A stretch of DNA of 64,000 nt from Streptomyces aureoverticillatus (GCF_014649395.1 NZ_BMSY01000004.1:1-64000), one strand, 5' to 3'; shown: positions 34,250 through 42,416, numbered from the stretch's first letter. Numbers and translations are program-made. Notes: generated by a model not told the origin, from the sequence alone.

Positions 34250-35028
34250 GGCAGGCGACGACCAGGCTGGTCGCGGGGCTCATGCGCAAGGAGGAGTTCG
34301 CCGGGCGGTCGCTCGAGGAAGCCATGGCGCGCTACGTCATCAGCCCCACGCTGGCTTCCCGTACGGCGGCCGTGCACTGCAGTCACTCGGGGCGCCTCGC
34401 GTCGCCCGGAGTGGTGGAACTGCGGTGCAGCACCCGCGTCGAGGGCCTGACCAAGCCTTTCGCGGTCAAGCACACCTACAGCTTCCCGCTCCTGAACGAG
34501 GTGCGGGAGTCGGGCCTGGTGCTGCGCCCGGAGGCCCCCGGCGGAACGACCGAAACCCTCGTCGCGCTGAAGGACGGCGCCAAGAGCTACGTGAACGTCG
34601 CCGTGCACGACGACGAGGGCTACATGCTGTACTCCTCGGTGCTGACCTACAACCGGAGGGGCGAAGTACGGCCCTACGTACCGGTGTTCCCCGACAAGTT
34701 CACCTCGCCGCTGTCCCTGGGGCAGGCCGACCTGGGCGAGGCGGTCGACGAGCAGGGCCGCCGGGTGCTGCGGCTGGTTCTCGGGCTCGAGGAGCTGACC
34801 GGCCCGACCGTCGTGAAGGTCGGCTACAACACCGTGGGCATCCAAGAGGTGCGCCGGTTCGAAGCGGCGCCCGCCGCGCCGGTCGTCGTCTCCGACCTGC
34901 CCCTGGAGGACAATCCCGAGCTGCTGCCGGGCGAGTGGGTGATCGGCGCCACCGACGGCGAGGACCGCATGCTGGTCAACGGCATCGTCCGCATGTCCGA
35001 CCTGGGCGCCTCCCATGGAGCTCCGTGA
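34246..35028 (+). CDS. Unassigned azole-cluster protein A
   Basis: A 260-residue protein I do not recognise. It is coupled to the P450 (ATGA overlap) and to the next gene (TGATG). Sequence: a short helical start (AGLMRKEEFAGRSLEEAMARYV), then alternating hydrophobic/polar stretches typical of a beta-rich fold (VELRCSTRVEGLTK, YVNVAVHDDEGYMLYSSVLTYN, EWVIGATDGEDRMLVNGIV). No signal peptide, protease triad or metal motif is evident. Because the cluster lacks a recognisable epimerase, leader peptidase and macrocyclase, this gene is a candidate for one of these steps or for a scaffold role; that is inference from location. Confidence 0.85.
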   Translation: MRQATTRLVAGLMRKEEFAGRSLEEAMARYVISPTLASRTAAVHCSHSGRLASPGVVELRCSTRVEGLTKPFAVKHTYSFPLLNEVRESGLVLRPEAPGGTTETLVALKDGAKSYVNVAVHDDEGYMLYSSVLTYNRRGEVRPYVPVFPDKFTSPLSLGQADLGEAVDEQGRRVLRLVLGLEELTGPTVVKVGYNTVGIQEVRRFEAAPAAPVVVSDLPLEDNPELLPGEWVIGATDGEDRMLVNGIVRMSDLGASHGAP

Positions 35029-35984
35029 TGACGCGGCGCGAGCCCGCTGCCGGACGCACGCCCGGGGCACGGGACCTGGCGGCCGCCTCGGCGGCGCTGC
35101 GCTCGCTGCGGCAGCCCCGTGTCGTCGGCCGGACCGACGACGGCGCACTCCCCGTCCTGCCGTTGGCGGACGAGGCGTGGTTCTACGAGATGCTGCTCGT
35201 GCGGTTCGCCTCGCTGTGCCCCGAGGACACGCAGGAATGGCGGGACCGGCTCGACGTACTCCTCGACGATGCCTGCGCGCTGCCGGCGGACGCCTCCCGG
35301 GACGTCGGGGACACGGCCGCCCACGGGGCCGACACCTGGGGTGCCGACCTGCTGGGTGCCGCCATGCTCGCCCATCTGCTCCGCGTCCGACGTCCGGGCG
35401 AGGCCGCCGCCGAGTGGTTCGTCGGCCACACACTGGAGGGGTGCGCGCGCTCGCTGCCCTTCGCCGACCGCCTGTCGCCGCTGGACGCCCTGTGCCTGGC
35501 CTACAACCTCGACGAGATGGGCGAGCACGCCATGGCGCGGGCCCTGCCGGTGCCGGTCACCGCCGACGAGGCCGCGGCGGGACTCACCGGCCCCGAACGG
35601 CTGTTGACCCAGGCGTACTTCCACACCCACGCGGTGCTGTTCGCGTTCGGCACCTTCCGCCGGACCGAGGCGGATCCCCGGCCGCTGCGGCCGAATCTGC
35701 GCTTCCTGCGGAGGCACGCGCCGACGTTCGAGAGGTACGGGTGGGCGGATCTGTGCGCCGAGTCGGCGCTGTGCCTGTCGCTGTGCGGAGCTCGGGACGA
35801 GGACTTCCACCGGCTCGTCACGACGCTGCGCCGCCTGCAACGGCCCCAGGGTGACTGGAACCATCCCCGGATCGACGCGCGTCAGGCCCGGCACAGCACC
35901 ATGCTGGCGGCTCTCGCCCTGCTGGAATCGGCGCGCGCGAGTGCCGCGGCACCGGATGCCGTGGCGACGGCCGAGCGTGGGTGA
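35028..35984 (+). CDS. Unassigned azole-cluster protein B
   Basis: A 318-residue, mostly helical soluble protein with no family I can name. It is rich in Ala, Leu and Arg, with conserved-looking motifs late in the chain: YGWADLCAESALCLSLCG, LRRLQRPQGDWNHPRIDARQARHSTMLAALALLE (quoted in parts). The GDW...RHSTMLAALAL pattern resembles small alpha-helical proteins of the DUF6895 kind, but I am not sure. The ATG at 35028 shares one base with the upstream stop and has GGAG 7 bases before it. A candidate for an unassigned maturation step. Confidence 0.85.
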   Translation: MTRREPAAGRTPGARDLAAASAALRSLRQPRVVGRTDDGALPVLPLADEAWFYEMLLVRFASLCPEDTQEWRDRLDVLLDDACALPADASRDVGDTAAHGADTWGADLLGAAMLAHLLRVRRPGEAAAEWFVGHTLEGCARSLPFADRLSPLDALCLAYNLDEMGEHAMARALPVPVTADEAAAGLTGPERLLTQAYFHTHAVLFAFGTFRRTEADPRPLRPNLRFLRRHAPTFERYGWADLCAESALCLSLCGARDEDFHRLVTTLRRLQRPQGDWNHPRIDARQARHSTMLAALALLESARASAAAPDAVATAERG

Positions 35985-35991
35985 CGGGGCG

Positions 35992-37152
35992 ATGGACCTC
36001 ACGCGCGCCGGAGCGGCGGAGCTGCGCGGCCTGGAGCGGACGACCCTGACCCTGCGCACCCCGCACCCTCCCGGCTGGGGCCCCGTCTTCCCGCTGGCTC
36101 ACCTCGCCGAGCACTTGCTGGGGCGCGAACTGGGCCGCCTGCCCGGGCTGAGCGCCCTCACCGGTCACCTGCGCCAAGACGTGATCACCGTACGGTTCCT
36201 GCTGTCCCCGGCCGGGCGGGCCGGTCTCGACGTGGACCGGATCGTCGAGCTGGCCGACACCTCACCGGCCGACTTCGCCCAGGAGCAACGGGTGCTCGCC
36301 GTCGAGGACGCGATCCTGCCGGAGGCGCTGCGCAGCGCGGGGCGGCTCCCGGCGTCGCTCGAACGGTTCCGGGAGGAGTGGCGGCGTACGGAGCCGCGGC
36401 CGACGCTGGTCCGGCGGCCCTTCGTGTCGTCGCGTCTCGCCGAACTCCTGGACCCCGCGACTCCCCCACCCCTGCCACCTGACCGCGCCGTGGCCGCCGA
36501 CGCCGGGGCCGCGCGCGGCGGGGAGGCGGACGACGGGGAGGCGGACGAACGCCATGAGCATGCCGAGGCGCTCGCGGCGGTACGCCGCAGGATCGGCGGG
36601 CGGGAGCCCGAACTGTTCCTGTGCGGCGGCCCGTTGGACCAGTACTGGAGCGCGACGTCGGTCCTGCTCGCCGGGCTGTCCGCCTACCGCTCCGCGCTGT
36701 TCCGTCGGCTTCGGGAGGGGCCGCGGCCGGTGTACTGCCTGAAGTTGTTCGACTTTCCCTGGCGGAGTCGTCGTTACGTCGCCTGTGTCACGCAGCCCGC
36801 CGTGGGCCCCGCCGCGTTCCGCTCGGACATCGGGCCCCGCGCCGCCGCGATCGTACGGAGTCTTGGCCCCGCCGAACTGCGCACCGTGCTGGCCGAGGGG
36901 CGCCTCGCCGTCCTCGACGAGTTCGTCTCCGTACTGGATCATCCACCCCGGCGGGCGTGGGTGCCGCTGTTGTCGCGGCTCAACGGGTTCAGCGCGCGGC
37001 CCGCCGACCTCGCCCGCCCCGTGCTCGACTGCCAGGTCGACGATCTCGCGCGCTGCCGTGACGCGTTCCTGGACGCGTACACGAGGCAGCTCCACCGCAA
37101 CGCCACGCAGGACAACGGCAAGGCGGCCAAGGAGAAGGAGGAAGCCGTATGA
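35992..37152 (+). CDS. Unassigned azole-cluster protein C (possible cyclodehydratase partner)
   Basis: 386 residues with two parts. Residues 1-110 contain GWGPVFPLAHLAEHLLGRELGRLPGLSAL, which has the look of a small winged-helix/RRE-like domain but is not certain. Residues 190-380 include LFDFPWRSRRYVACVTQPAVGP and LNGFSARPADLARPVLDCQVDD. Its position directly before the fused C-protein/SagB gene, with a 4-base overlap (ATGA at 37149), suggests a partner of the cyclodehydratase or dehydrogenase. The start is uncertain: ATG 35992 is used; an in-frame GTG at 35977 overlaps the previous stop. I do not recognise a catalytic motif. Confidence 0.82.
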   Translation: MDLTRAGAAELRGLERTTLTLRTPHPPGWGPVFPLAHLAEHLLGRELGRLPGLSALTGHLRQDVITVRFLLSPAGRAGLDVDRIVELADTSPADFAQEQRVLAVEDAILPEALRSAGRLPASLERFREEWRRTEPRPTLVRRPFVSSRLAELLDPATPPPLPPDRAVAADAGAARGGEADDGEADERHEHAEALAAVRRRIGGREPELFLCGGPLDQYWSATSVLLAGLSAYRSALFRRLREGPRPVYCLKLFDFPWRSRRYVACVTQPAVGPAAFRSDIGPRAAAIVRSLGPAELRTVLAEGRLAVLDEFVSVLDHPPRRAWVPLLSRLNGFSARPADLARPVLDCQVDDLARCRDAFLDAYTRQLHRNATQDNGKAAKEKEEAV

Positions 37153-38669
37153 CCAGCGCCTCGTTCGCCCTCGTCGGCTTCGACCCAGGGCACTCGGCCG
37201 TGCCGCAGGGTGCGCGGGCCGAGCACTTCGCCGGCGCTCGCTGCCCGGTCGAGACGGCCGTGGGGGCCCTGCGCGACCGACTCGCGGACCTCGCGGCGGC
37301 CTCCCGGACCGCTTGTGTGGTCGCCCTGCTGGACGCGGACGACACGATGGAGGCGGTGCGGCTGCGCGGCGCGCTGAACGAGACGGTCCTCACCTCGGAA
37401 TCCCTGCTCGTGCCCTGTGTGGTCACCGACCCCTGGACGGCGTACGTCGGTCCCTGGATGAAGCCGCCGTCGACGCCCTGCCTCGGCTGCTTCGCACCGG
37501 ACCTGCTCCCCGCCAACGACGGCTTCCGGCTCGACGAGGTGCGTCACCCCCCGGCGGGGCCGGGGCGCGGCGCGCACGGGCGGGCCGCCGCGTCGGACGA
37601 CGGTCCGGCCAAGCCGGACGAACTCGCGGCGCTGGCCCTGAGCGAGGCCTTCGGGACGCTGCGGCACGGCCTGGCGGGAAGTCCCGATCGGTCGGTGTGG
37701 GGGCGCGTGCTGAGTCTGCACCTGCGCGCGAACGGAACGGCCGTCAGGGAATCGTGGCGCGTGCCGAGGGATCCGGACTGCCGCTGGTGCGGAACGCCGG
37801 TCTGTGCGGGGGCGCCGCCGCTGCCCCGGCTGTCCCGGATTCTGCACGAGAACAGCAAGTTGCACGATCACTTCAAGGAACGGGACGCGATCAACAGCGC
37901 GTACGCGACCGAGCCCGTCCCTCGCCTCTCCGACAACGCATACGCGACCGAGCCCGCCCCGCACCCCTCCGGCAGCGCGACCGCCTCCGCCGGCCGGGCC
38001 GCAGCAGCGCCTGGCACGGCGTACCCTCTGCCCGACGTCAGCGCCGCCCGCTCCCTGCCCCTGGAGGAGGCCATCACCCGACGTCGGTCGCGCCGCCGCT
38101 TCGGCCTCTCGGGCCTGACCCTGGACGAGCTGTCCGCCGTGCTGCACTACTCCTCGGGCGTCACCGGCTGGGCCACCACCACCAGCGGAGGCAGAGCCCC
38201 ACTGCGGGCCGCGCCGTCGGGCGGCGCGTTGTACCCCCTGGATGTGTACGCGTACGTACGCCGGGTCTCGGGACTGCCGCGCGGACTGTACCGCTACGAC
38301 CCGCTCGCGCACGCCCTCGTCGGCACGGGCCGCCCGGCCGATGCCGGTGAGGCGCTGTCGGCGCACTCGGCCCACGGCGGTGTGCTCGACGACGCGGCCG
38401 TCGTCGTGCTCCTCGCCGCCTCGTTCCGGCGCGTTCAGGCGAAGTACCTGGAGCGCGGGTATCGGCTCGCGCTGATGGAGGCCGGGCACATCGCGCAGAA
38501 CCTCCAACTCGTCGCGGCGGCCCGGCGGCTGCGTGCCTGCGGGGTGACCGGTTTCGTCGACGACGTCGTCAACGGCGTTCTCGGTGTGGCGCCCAGAGGG
38601 GAGTCCCAGGCTCTGTATCTGCTCGCCCTGGGCCGGGCGCCCGCGCCCGCGACCGGCGGTCAGCCCTGA
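37149..38669 (+). CDS. Fused C-protein-like / SagB-type azoline dehydrogenase
   Basis: 506 residues. The N-terminal 240 residues resemble the truncated E1/ThiF-like C protein of azole clusters: TSESLLVPCVVTDPWTAYVGPW, then CLGC and CRWC pairs that can bind zinc. After an Ala/Pro linker (about 265-295) comes a SagB-type FMN nitroreductase domain: EEAITRRRSRRRFG (FMN phosphate contacts), LSAVLHYSSGVTGW, APSGGALYPLDVYAYV, then MEAGHIAQNLQLVAAA. It would deliver substrate and oxidise azolines to azoles. This matches the B-C fusion I recall from the YM-216391 cluster. The last gene of the operon; it ends convergently against the AraC fragment. Confidence 0.9.
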   Translation: MTSASFALVGFDPGHSAVPQGARAEHFAGARCPVETAVGALRDRLADLAAASRTACVVALLDADDTMEAVRLRGALNETVLTSESLLVPCVVTDPWTAYVGPWMKPPSTPCLGCFAPDLLPANDGFRLDEVRHPPAGPGRGAHGRAAASDDGPAKPDELAALALSEAFGTLRHGLAGSPDRSVWGRVLSLHLRANGTAVRESWRVPRDPDCRWCGTPVCAGAPPLPRLSRILHENSKLHDHFKERDAINSAYATEPVPRLSDNAYATEPAPHPSGSATASAGRAAAAPGTAYPLPDVSAARSLPLEEAITRRRSRRRFGLSGLTLDELSAVLHYSSGVTGWATTTSGGRAPLRAAPSGGALYPLDVYAYVRRVSGLPRGLYRYDPLAHALVGTGRPADAGEALSAHSAHGGVLDDAAVVVLLAASFRRVQAKYLERGYRLALMEAGHIAQNLQLVAAARRLRACGVTGFVDDVVNGVLGVAPRGESQALYLLALGRAPAPATGGQP

Positions 38670-39028
38670 CTGAGCCTGCGCTTGCGGTACTCGCGCGGCG
38701 ACATGCCGTACGCGGCCCGGAAGGCCCGGCTGAAGTGAGCCGCGTCCGAGAAGCCCCACATGGACGCGATCGCACCGATGGGCCGGGACCGCAGCCGCGG
38801 GTCCGCCAGATCACGCCGGCAGTGCTCCAGCCGGCAGTACCTGATCCACGCCGCGACGCCCATGTCGTGGGTGTCGAACACCTGGTAGAGGTAGCGCACG
38901 GAGATGTGGTGAGCCTCGGCGATCGACGCCGGTGACAACGCCGGGTCGGTCAGGTGATCTTGGATGAAGGCGTCGATGCGCCGCCGCAGGAGGCAACTCC
39001 GCGAGTGTGCCGTCACCGTCACGGGCAT
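38660..39028 (-). pseudogene. AraC-family regulator reduced to its DNA-binding domain
   Basis: Only the last 100 or so residues of an AraC regulator are recognisable (RRRIDAFIQDHLTDPALSP, SVRYLYQVF, SDAAHFSRAFRAAYGMSPREYRK). Relatives with this exact pattern are about 300 residues with an N-terminal AraC_binding-like domain, which is missing. Upstream sequence stays open for a long way but is low-complexity and unrelated. The ATG at 39028 would give 122 residues; it could still make a DNA-binding stub. It overlaps the end of the dehydrogenase gene by 10 bases. Confidence 0.6.
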
Positions 39029-39507
39029 CAGTGTGAACTGTCCGCCCCGTGCCGGCGCGAAGCCCTCCTCGCCTTCCCGGGGTTGTTCCAGTTTGATCAA
39101 CAGACGCGAGAACACCGGTGCCCCCCGTGTCCCCCATACCTCTCGCATAAGACCGATAAGACCGATAAGACCGATGACGACATCGCCGTCCCTCCCTTTC
39201 ACCCCTCGCCGCCACCGCGGCGACGCCCTTCTTGCATTGTGTGCGCCTGCGCACCTTCTGTGGGAAATCGCTGCAATAGACCTGAACCATGCAGTTCCGG
39301 CAGACCGGAAGGATCTCCACCTCAAGGAACAAATGTTCCGTCGACAGGACGGACCCATGACGCGCAGGGCCACACCCGCAACGGCCCTCTCCCCCACACC
39401 ACCAACCTCGGCATCCGCACCTGGCCACTCATGGCAGCCAGGCCGACTTCCGACGCATGGACGGCGCTTCCCGCCATCGCGGCGCAGCCAACCCAGGGGC
39501 TGCCGCG
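39029..39507. other. Gene-free region with 9-bp triplicate repeat
   Basis: 479 bases between the AraC fragment and the MarR gene. It contains GACCGATAA repeated twice and GACCGATGA once in tandem (39151-39177) and a small dyad GGAAC-AAAT-GTTCC near 39330. No coding signal stands out. It may be where the lost half of the AraC gene was replaced. Confidence 0.5.
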
Positions 39508-39909
39508 TCAGGTCAGACTCTCGACCATGGCGGCCTCGTACGCGCGCAGGGTGTGGACGAACATCTGCCGCTCGCTGGAGGAGAGGGGCGCGAGGGCCTT
39601 CCGCCAGGCCGCGGCGCCGCGCGCCAGCCGGCCTTGGATCGGCGGCCGCTTCGCGTCGGTGATGTTCACGATGCGTCGACGCCGGTCCGCCGGGTCCTCG
39701 TGTCGTTCCAGGAGCCCCTTCCGGCTCAGGTCGCCGACCATCAGGCTGACGGTCGTCGGTGCGACTTCGAGCCTGGCTGCCAGTTCGTTGACGGTCAGGG
39801 GCCCGTCGAAGAGGAGGTACGACAGCAGCGACAGGTGGCGGGGGGCCAGCTCGAGGGATTGGAGCTCCTCGCGGGCGCGCTCCATGGCCGTCGTCGAGAT
39901 CTTCGGCAT
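39508..39909 (-). CDS. MarR-family transcriptional regulator
   Basis: 133 residues from ATG 39909. The winged helix is clear: APRHLSLLSYLLFDGPLTVNELAARLEV, then APTTVSLMVGDLSRKGLLERHEDPADRRRRIV, quoted in two parts, and a C-terminal dimerisation helix SSSERQMFVHTLRAYEAAM. The N-terminal helix is shorter than usual for MarR, so the start may lie upstream (the frame is open to 40044) or be trimmed. It is divergent from a tautomerase-like gene, a common arrangement for MarR repressors of small enzymes. Confidence 0.8.
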   Translation of the reverse strand: MPKISTTAMERAREELQSLELAPRHLSLLSYLLFDGPLTVNELAARLEVAPTTVSLMVGDLSRKGLLERHEDPADRRRRIVNITDAKRPPIQGRLARGAAAWRKALAPLSSSERQMFVHTLRAYEAAMVESLT

Positions 39910-39937
39910 CCCGAGGCACCGGTGGGGTGTCGGCGGC

Positions 39938-40165
39938 GTGCCGGGCGGCGTGCACTCCCCCGTCGTCTCGCTCCATGTGCGCGAGGCCGCACTGCACTTG
40001 CCGGGAATCGACGACGATCCGGGACAGCTGATCCGGGCCATCACTGACGCCGTCGCCGACGCCTGCGGCGAATCCGTCCGGGATCGTGTCGGCGTTCAGC
40101 TCGTCGGCGTGCCGGCCGGGCGCTCCGGGGTCGGTGGCGAGGTCGACCCGCCAGCGCCCACCTGA
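39938..40165 (+). CDS. Small tautomerase-like protein (possibly truncated)
   Basis: 75 residues from GTG 39938. The segment DDPGQLIRAITDAVADACGESVRD, then RVGVQLVGVPAGRSGVGG, follows the 4-oxalocrotonate tautomerase/MIF pattern of a long helix followed by a strand with V-P-x-G-R-W-G. The usual N-terminal Pro1 after the initiator (M-P) would correspond to V-P here, followed by a shifted sequence, so catalytic competence is doubtful. It is divergent from MarR with 28 bases between starts. Confidence 0.5.
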   Translation: MPGGVHSPVVSLHVREAALHLPGIDDDPGQLIRAITDAVADACGESVRDRVGVQLVGVPAGRSGVGGEVDPPAPT

Positions 40166-40389
40166 CCCGCAACGCCCGCCAGCACCGGGGCCGGGTCCAC
40201 CCGAACGGCCGTCTCCAGGTGCCGCGTTGAGCGGCGTGGCGAAACCTGGGAGACCGGGCCATGTGGGGGCGGGCAACGTCGTGCGGCGCGCAGGCGAAGA
40301 CCCCGCCGGGCCCACATCCCGGAGCGAGAGGGCGAGGGCGAGCGTGTCGGACACCGAGGTGGGAAACGTCCCCGCGGCACCCCCGGCCG

Positions 40390-40449
40390 GACCGCGCCAT
40401 CATGCTCATCACCGAGGCGTGCCCCGCCTACTGTCGGCACTGCACTTGT
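40390..40449 (+). pseudogene. Radical-SAM (KamA-like) fragment
   Basis: About 20 codons read PDRAIMLITEACPAYCRHCTC. The CxxxCxxC cluster within a P-D-R...T-x-x-C-x-x-Y-C-R-H-C-T setting is the iron-sulfur signature of lysine 2,3-aminomutase (KamA) type enzymes. Nothing before or after continues the family. The surrounding gap 40166-40525 otherwise shows no gene. Confidence 0.4.
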
Positions 40450-40525
40450 GGACGATCACGCAATTCCCCACCGGCAACGCCAGCTTCCCCGCCCAAGCGT
40501 GCGATGGGGACGAGCTCACGAGCGT

Positions 40526-40951
40526 TCATCGATCGGCGGAAACAGGCTCCACGTCGCCTCGCGGGGCCGGTTCCTCTTCTGCTTCCTCTGTGTTGGCCAG
40601 CCAGAAGAAGACCGGCGGCAGGCCGAGCTCGATCACCGTCAGCGCGATCTGGAACCCGTGCGGCCAGCCGTGCACGGCGAGCGAGAGCAGCCGGCCCGCG
40701 CCACCCAACAGGAAAATGCCGGCCAGCCACCGCACCTCCCGAGCCGGGATCGGGCGCTGCCGCGCGACCCAGAGCCAGGCCAGCCCGTAGCCGACGAAGA
40801 CGGCCCCCATGAACCGGCCCCAGCTGTCGACCGTCGCGCCCGCGGAACCGGCCCCGGGGGTCGCCGCGTTGCCGAGCGCCACGTGGAACAGGCCGATCGC
40901 CACGCAGGCCCAGCCCATCAGCCGTGTGAGTGTGCGCAGAGCCCTGGTCAT
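40526..40951 (-). CDS. DUF4345-like small membrane protein
   Basis: 141 residues with four hydrophobic segments (LMGWACVAIGLFHVALG, FMGAVFVGYGLAWLWVA, EVRWLAGIFLLGGAGRLLSLAV, IALTVIELGLPPVFFWLA) and an acidic C-terminal tail, as in DUF4345 proteins. Function unknown. It is divergent from the TetR gene at 41041 and separated from it by the large inverted repeat, so the TetR protein very probably represses it. Confidence 0.85.
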   Translation of the reverse strand: MTRALRTLTRLMGWACVAIGLFHVALGNAATPGAGSAGATVDSWGRFMGAVFVGYGLAWLWVARQRPIPAREVRWLAGIFLLGGAGRLLSLAVHGWPHGFQIALTVIELGLPPVFFWLANTEEAEEEPAPRGDVEPVSADR

Positions 40952-40978
40952 AGTCCCTCCAAGCCGTCCTGGCGGAGC

Positions 40979-41031
40979 TTAGTTGACATGCGTCTACTAC
41001 AGTGGCGCCCTAGTAGACGCATGTCAACTAA
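40979..41031. promoter_or_regulatory. Perfect 21-bp inverted repeat, double TetR operator
   Basis: Bases 40979-40999 and 41011-41031 are exact reverse complements, separated by 11 bases (CAGTGGCGCCC). Each arm is itself an imperfect palindrome of the form TAGT-n-GAC-nnnn-GTC-n-ACTA, so the region offers two equal binding sites facing each other. A TTGACA lies in each arm and could serve as a -35 box for each of the flanking divergent genes. Confidence 0.85.
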
Positions 41032-41040
41032 ACTTCACTC

Positions 41041-41670
41041 ATGCCTCCCCGCCAGCGACTCACCCCCGCCGACCGCCGCGCCCAACTCCTCGCCGTCGGC
41101 TCACGGCTCTTCGCCGCACACCCATACGCCGACGTGCTGATGGAGGAGGTAGCCGAACAGGCCGGTGTCTCCCGGGCCTTGCTCTACCGTCACTTCCCCA
41201 GCAAGCACGCCCTGTTCGCGGCCGTCTACCAGCAGGCGGCGGACCAGCTGCTCGCCGAGACGCGGTTCGACCCCGCCGACTCCCTGGTGGAACAGCTCAC
41301 CCAGGGCATGGACGTCCATCTCGACTATTTCGTGGCGAACCGCAACGCCGTCCTCGCCGCGAACCGGGTCCTCGCGGGCGACCCGGTGGTCCAGACGATC
41401 ATGACGAACGAGCTGGACGCCCTCCGTGCACGGCTGCTGACCGTACTCCCACTCGCGGACGAGAGTGCCCGCGAGGCCGTGTCCAGCATCCTGAAGAGCT
41501 GGCTGGTCTTCGTCCGCGTCCTCTGCGTCGACTGGCTCACCCACGAGACCTGTACCCGCACCCAGTTGCGCGACGTCTGTATCGGCGCGGCCCTCGGCGC
41601 CCTCCGGCCGCTACTCGCCGAGGACCCCGCCCCCGACTGGCCGCGACAAGGGCACGGCGCGGGCGCCTAG
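41041..41670 (+). CDS. TetR-family transcriptional regulator
   Basis: 209 residues. The helix-turn-helix is MEEVAEQAGVSRALLYRHFPSK (residues 32-53), followed by a nine-helix-type ligand domain. Its start codon is only 10 bases beyond the double operator, so a bound repressor would block its own transcription. No ribosome site is evident upstream, so the mRNA may be leaderless. Its likely targets are itself and the DUF4345-like gene. Confidence 0.92.
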   Translation: MPPRQRLTPADRRAQLLAVGSRLFAAHPYADVLMEEVAEQAGVSRALLYRHFPSKHALFAAVYQQAADQLLAETRFDPADSLVEQLTQGMDVHLDYFVANRNAVLAANRVLAGDPVVQTIMTNELDALRARLLTVLPLADESAREAVSSILKSWLVFVRVLCVDWLTHETCTRTQLRDVCIGAALGALRPLLAEDPAPDWPRQGHGAGA

Positions 41671-41736
41671 GGCCTACCCTGCCAACACGAACAGGGACCC
41701 CCATGCGCTGCCGGCGGGTCGGGCTCGAACGTCTGG

Positions 41737-41910
41737 ATGAGGAAGCCGACGCTGCCCGTGGGGAATTGCGTGACGTTCCACAGCACTCGCACATTCCACA
41801 CCACGGACGTCTCAGGCAGCTACGTCCGAGACAACGAAGGCGGGGACTACGCGGAGGATGTCTACGGCACGATCACCCTCGCTGCGATCCACCCATGGCT
41901 TCGCGCCTGA
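41737..41910 (+). pseudogene. Fragment of an unidentified protein
   Basis: A 57-codon frame (MRKPTLPVGNCVTFHSTRTFH, then TDVSGSYVRDNEGGDYAEDVYGTITLA) whose composition looks like the end of a secreted or phage-type protein. The same frame stays open upstream to about 41720 without a good start. I do not recognise it. Confidence 0.3.
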
Positions 41911-41919
41911 CGTGCCGCG

Positions 41920-42327
41920 TTACCGGTCGAGTTCGTAGTCGAACCAGATGCGGTGCGTGCCGTCGGCGTCGACCTTGATGCCGCCGGTCCCGCTGATCCC
42001 TGCCAGCTCGCTCGTTCCGCTGCCCGGAACGATGACGAAGAACTCGTCCTGCGGGCCCTCGCCCAAAGTGGTTTTGGAGTGCGCGAAGTTGAAGGAGCCT
42101 GCCCGGCCGCAGAGCGCCCCCTCGAAGGACTCCATGGCGACATAGGTTCCCACGGCGGTGGACTCGTTGAACGCGGAGGTGAACAAGGTGGTCGAGCGCC
42201 CGATCACTTCGCCTTCGTACGCCTTGTCCATCGTGGCCACACCGACAGGGACGGCGGTCTGGATCTGTGGGCTGGGCACCGGGGCCGGCGTGAAGTCGGC
42301 AACTTTGAACGTTCCTGAAGCTCGCAT
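41920..42327 (-). CDS. DUF3224 domain-containing protein
   Basis: 135 residues of the DUF3224 family, a small beta-barrel (allene-oxide-cyclase-like) fold of unknown role, common in Streptomyces. It shows the family segments STAVGTYVAMESFEGALCGRAGSFNFAH, then DEFFVIVPGSGTSELAGISGTGGI (quoted in two parts). The ATG at 42327 follows GGATCTGGGG. Nothing nearby suggests a pathway. Confidence 0.88.
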   Translation of the reverse strand: MRASGTFKVADFTPAPVPSPQIQTAVPVGVATMDKAYEGEVIGRSTTLFTSAFNESTAVGTYVAMESFEGALCGRAGSFNFAHSKTTLGEGPQDEFFVIVPGSGTSELAGISGTGGIKVDADGTHRIWFDYELDR

Positions 42328-42416
42328 CCCCAGATCCTACGGTGCACCACTGACAGCGGCTCCAGCCGAACCTCATGATCTGCCGGACAGGCCCCGACCC
42401 GGTGCGACAGCTCACC

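Noticed and set aside
39029..40354. Long N-terminal extension of the AraC gene
   Set aside because: The open frame has Arg/Gly/Pro-rich sequence, passes antisense through the MarR and tautomerase genes, and does not resemble an AraC effector domain.
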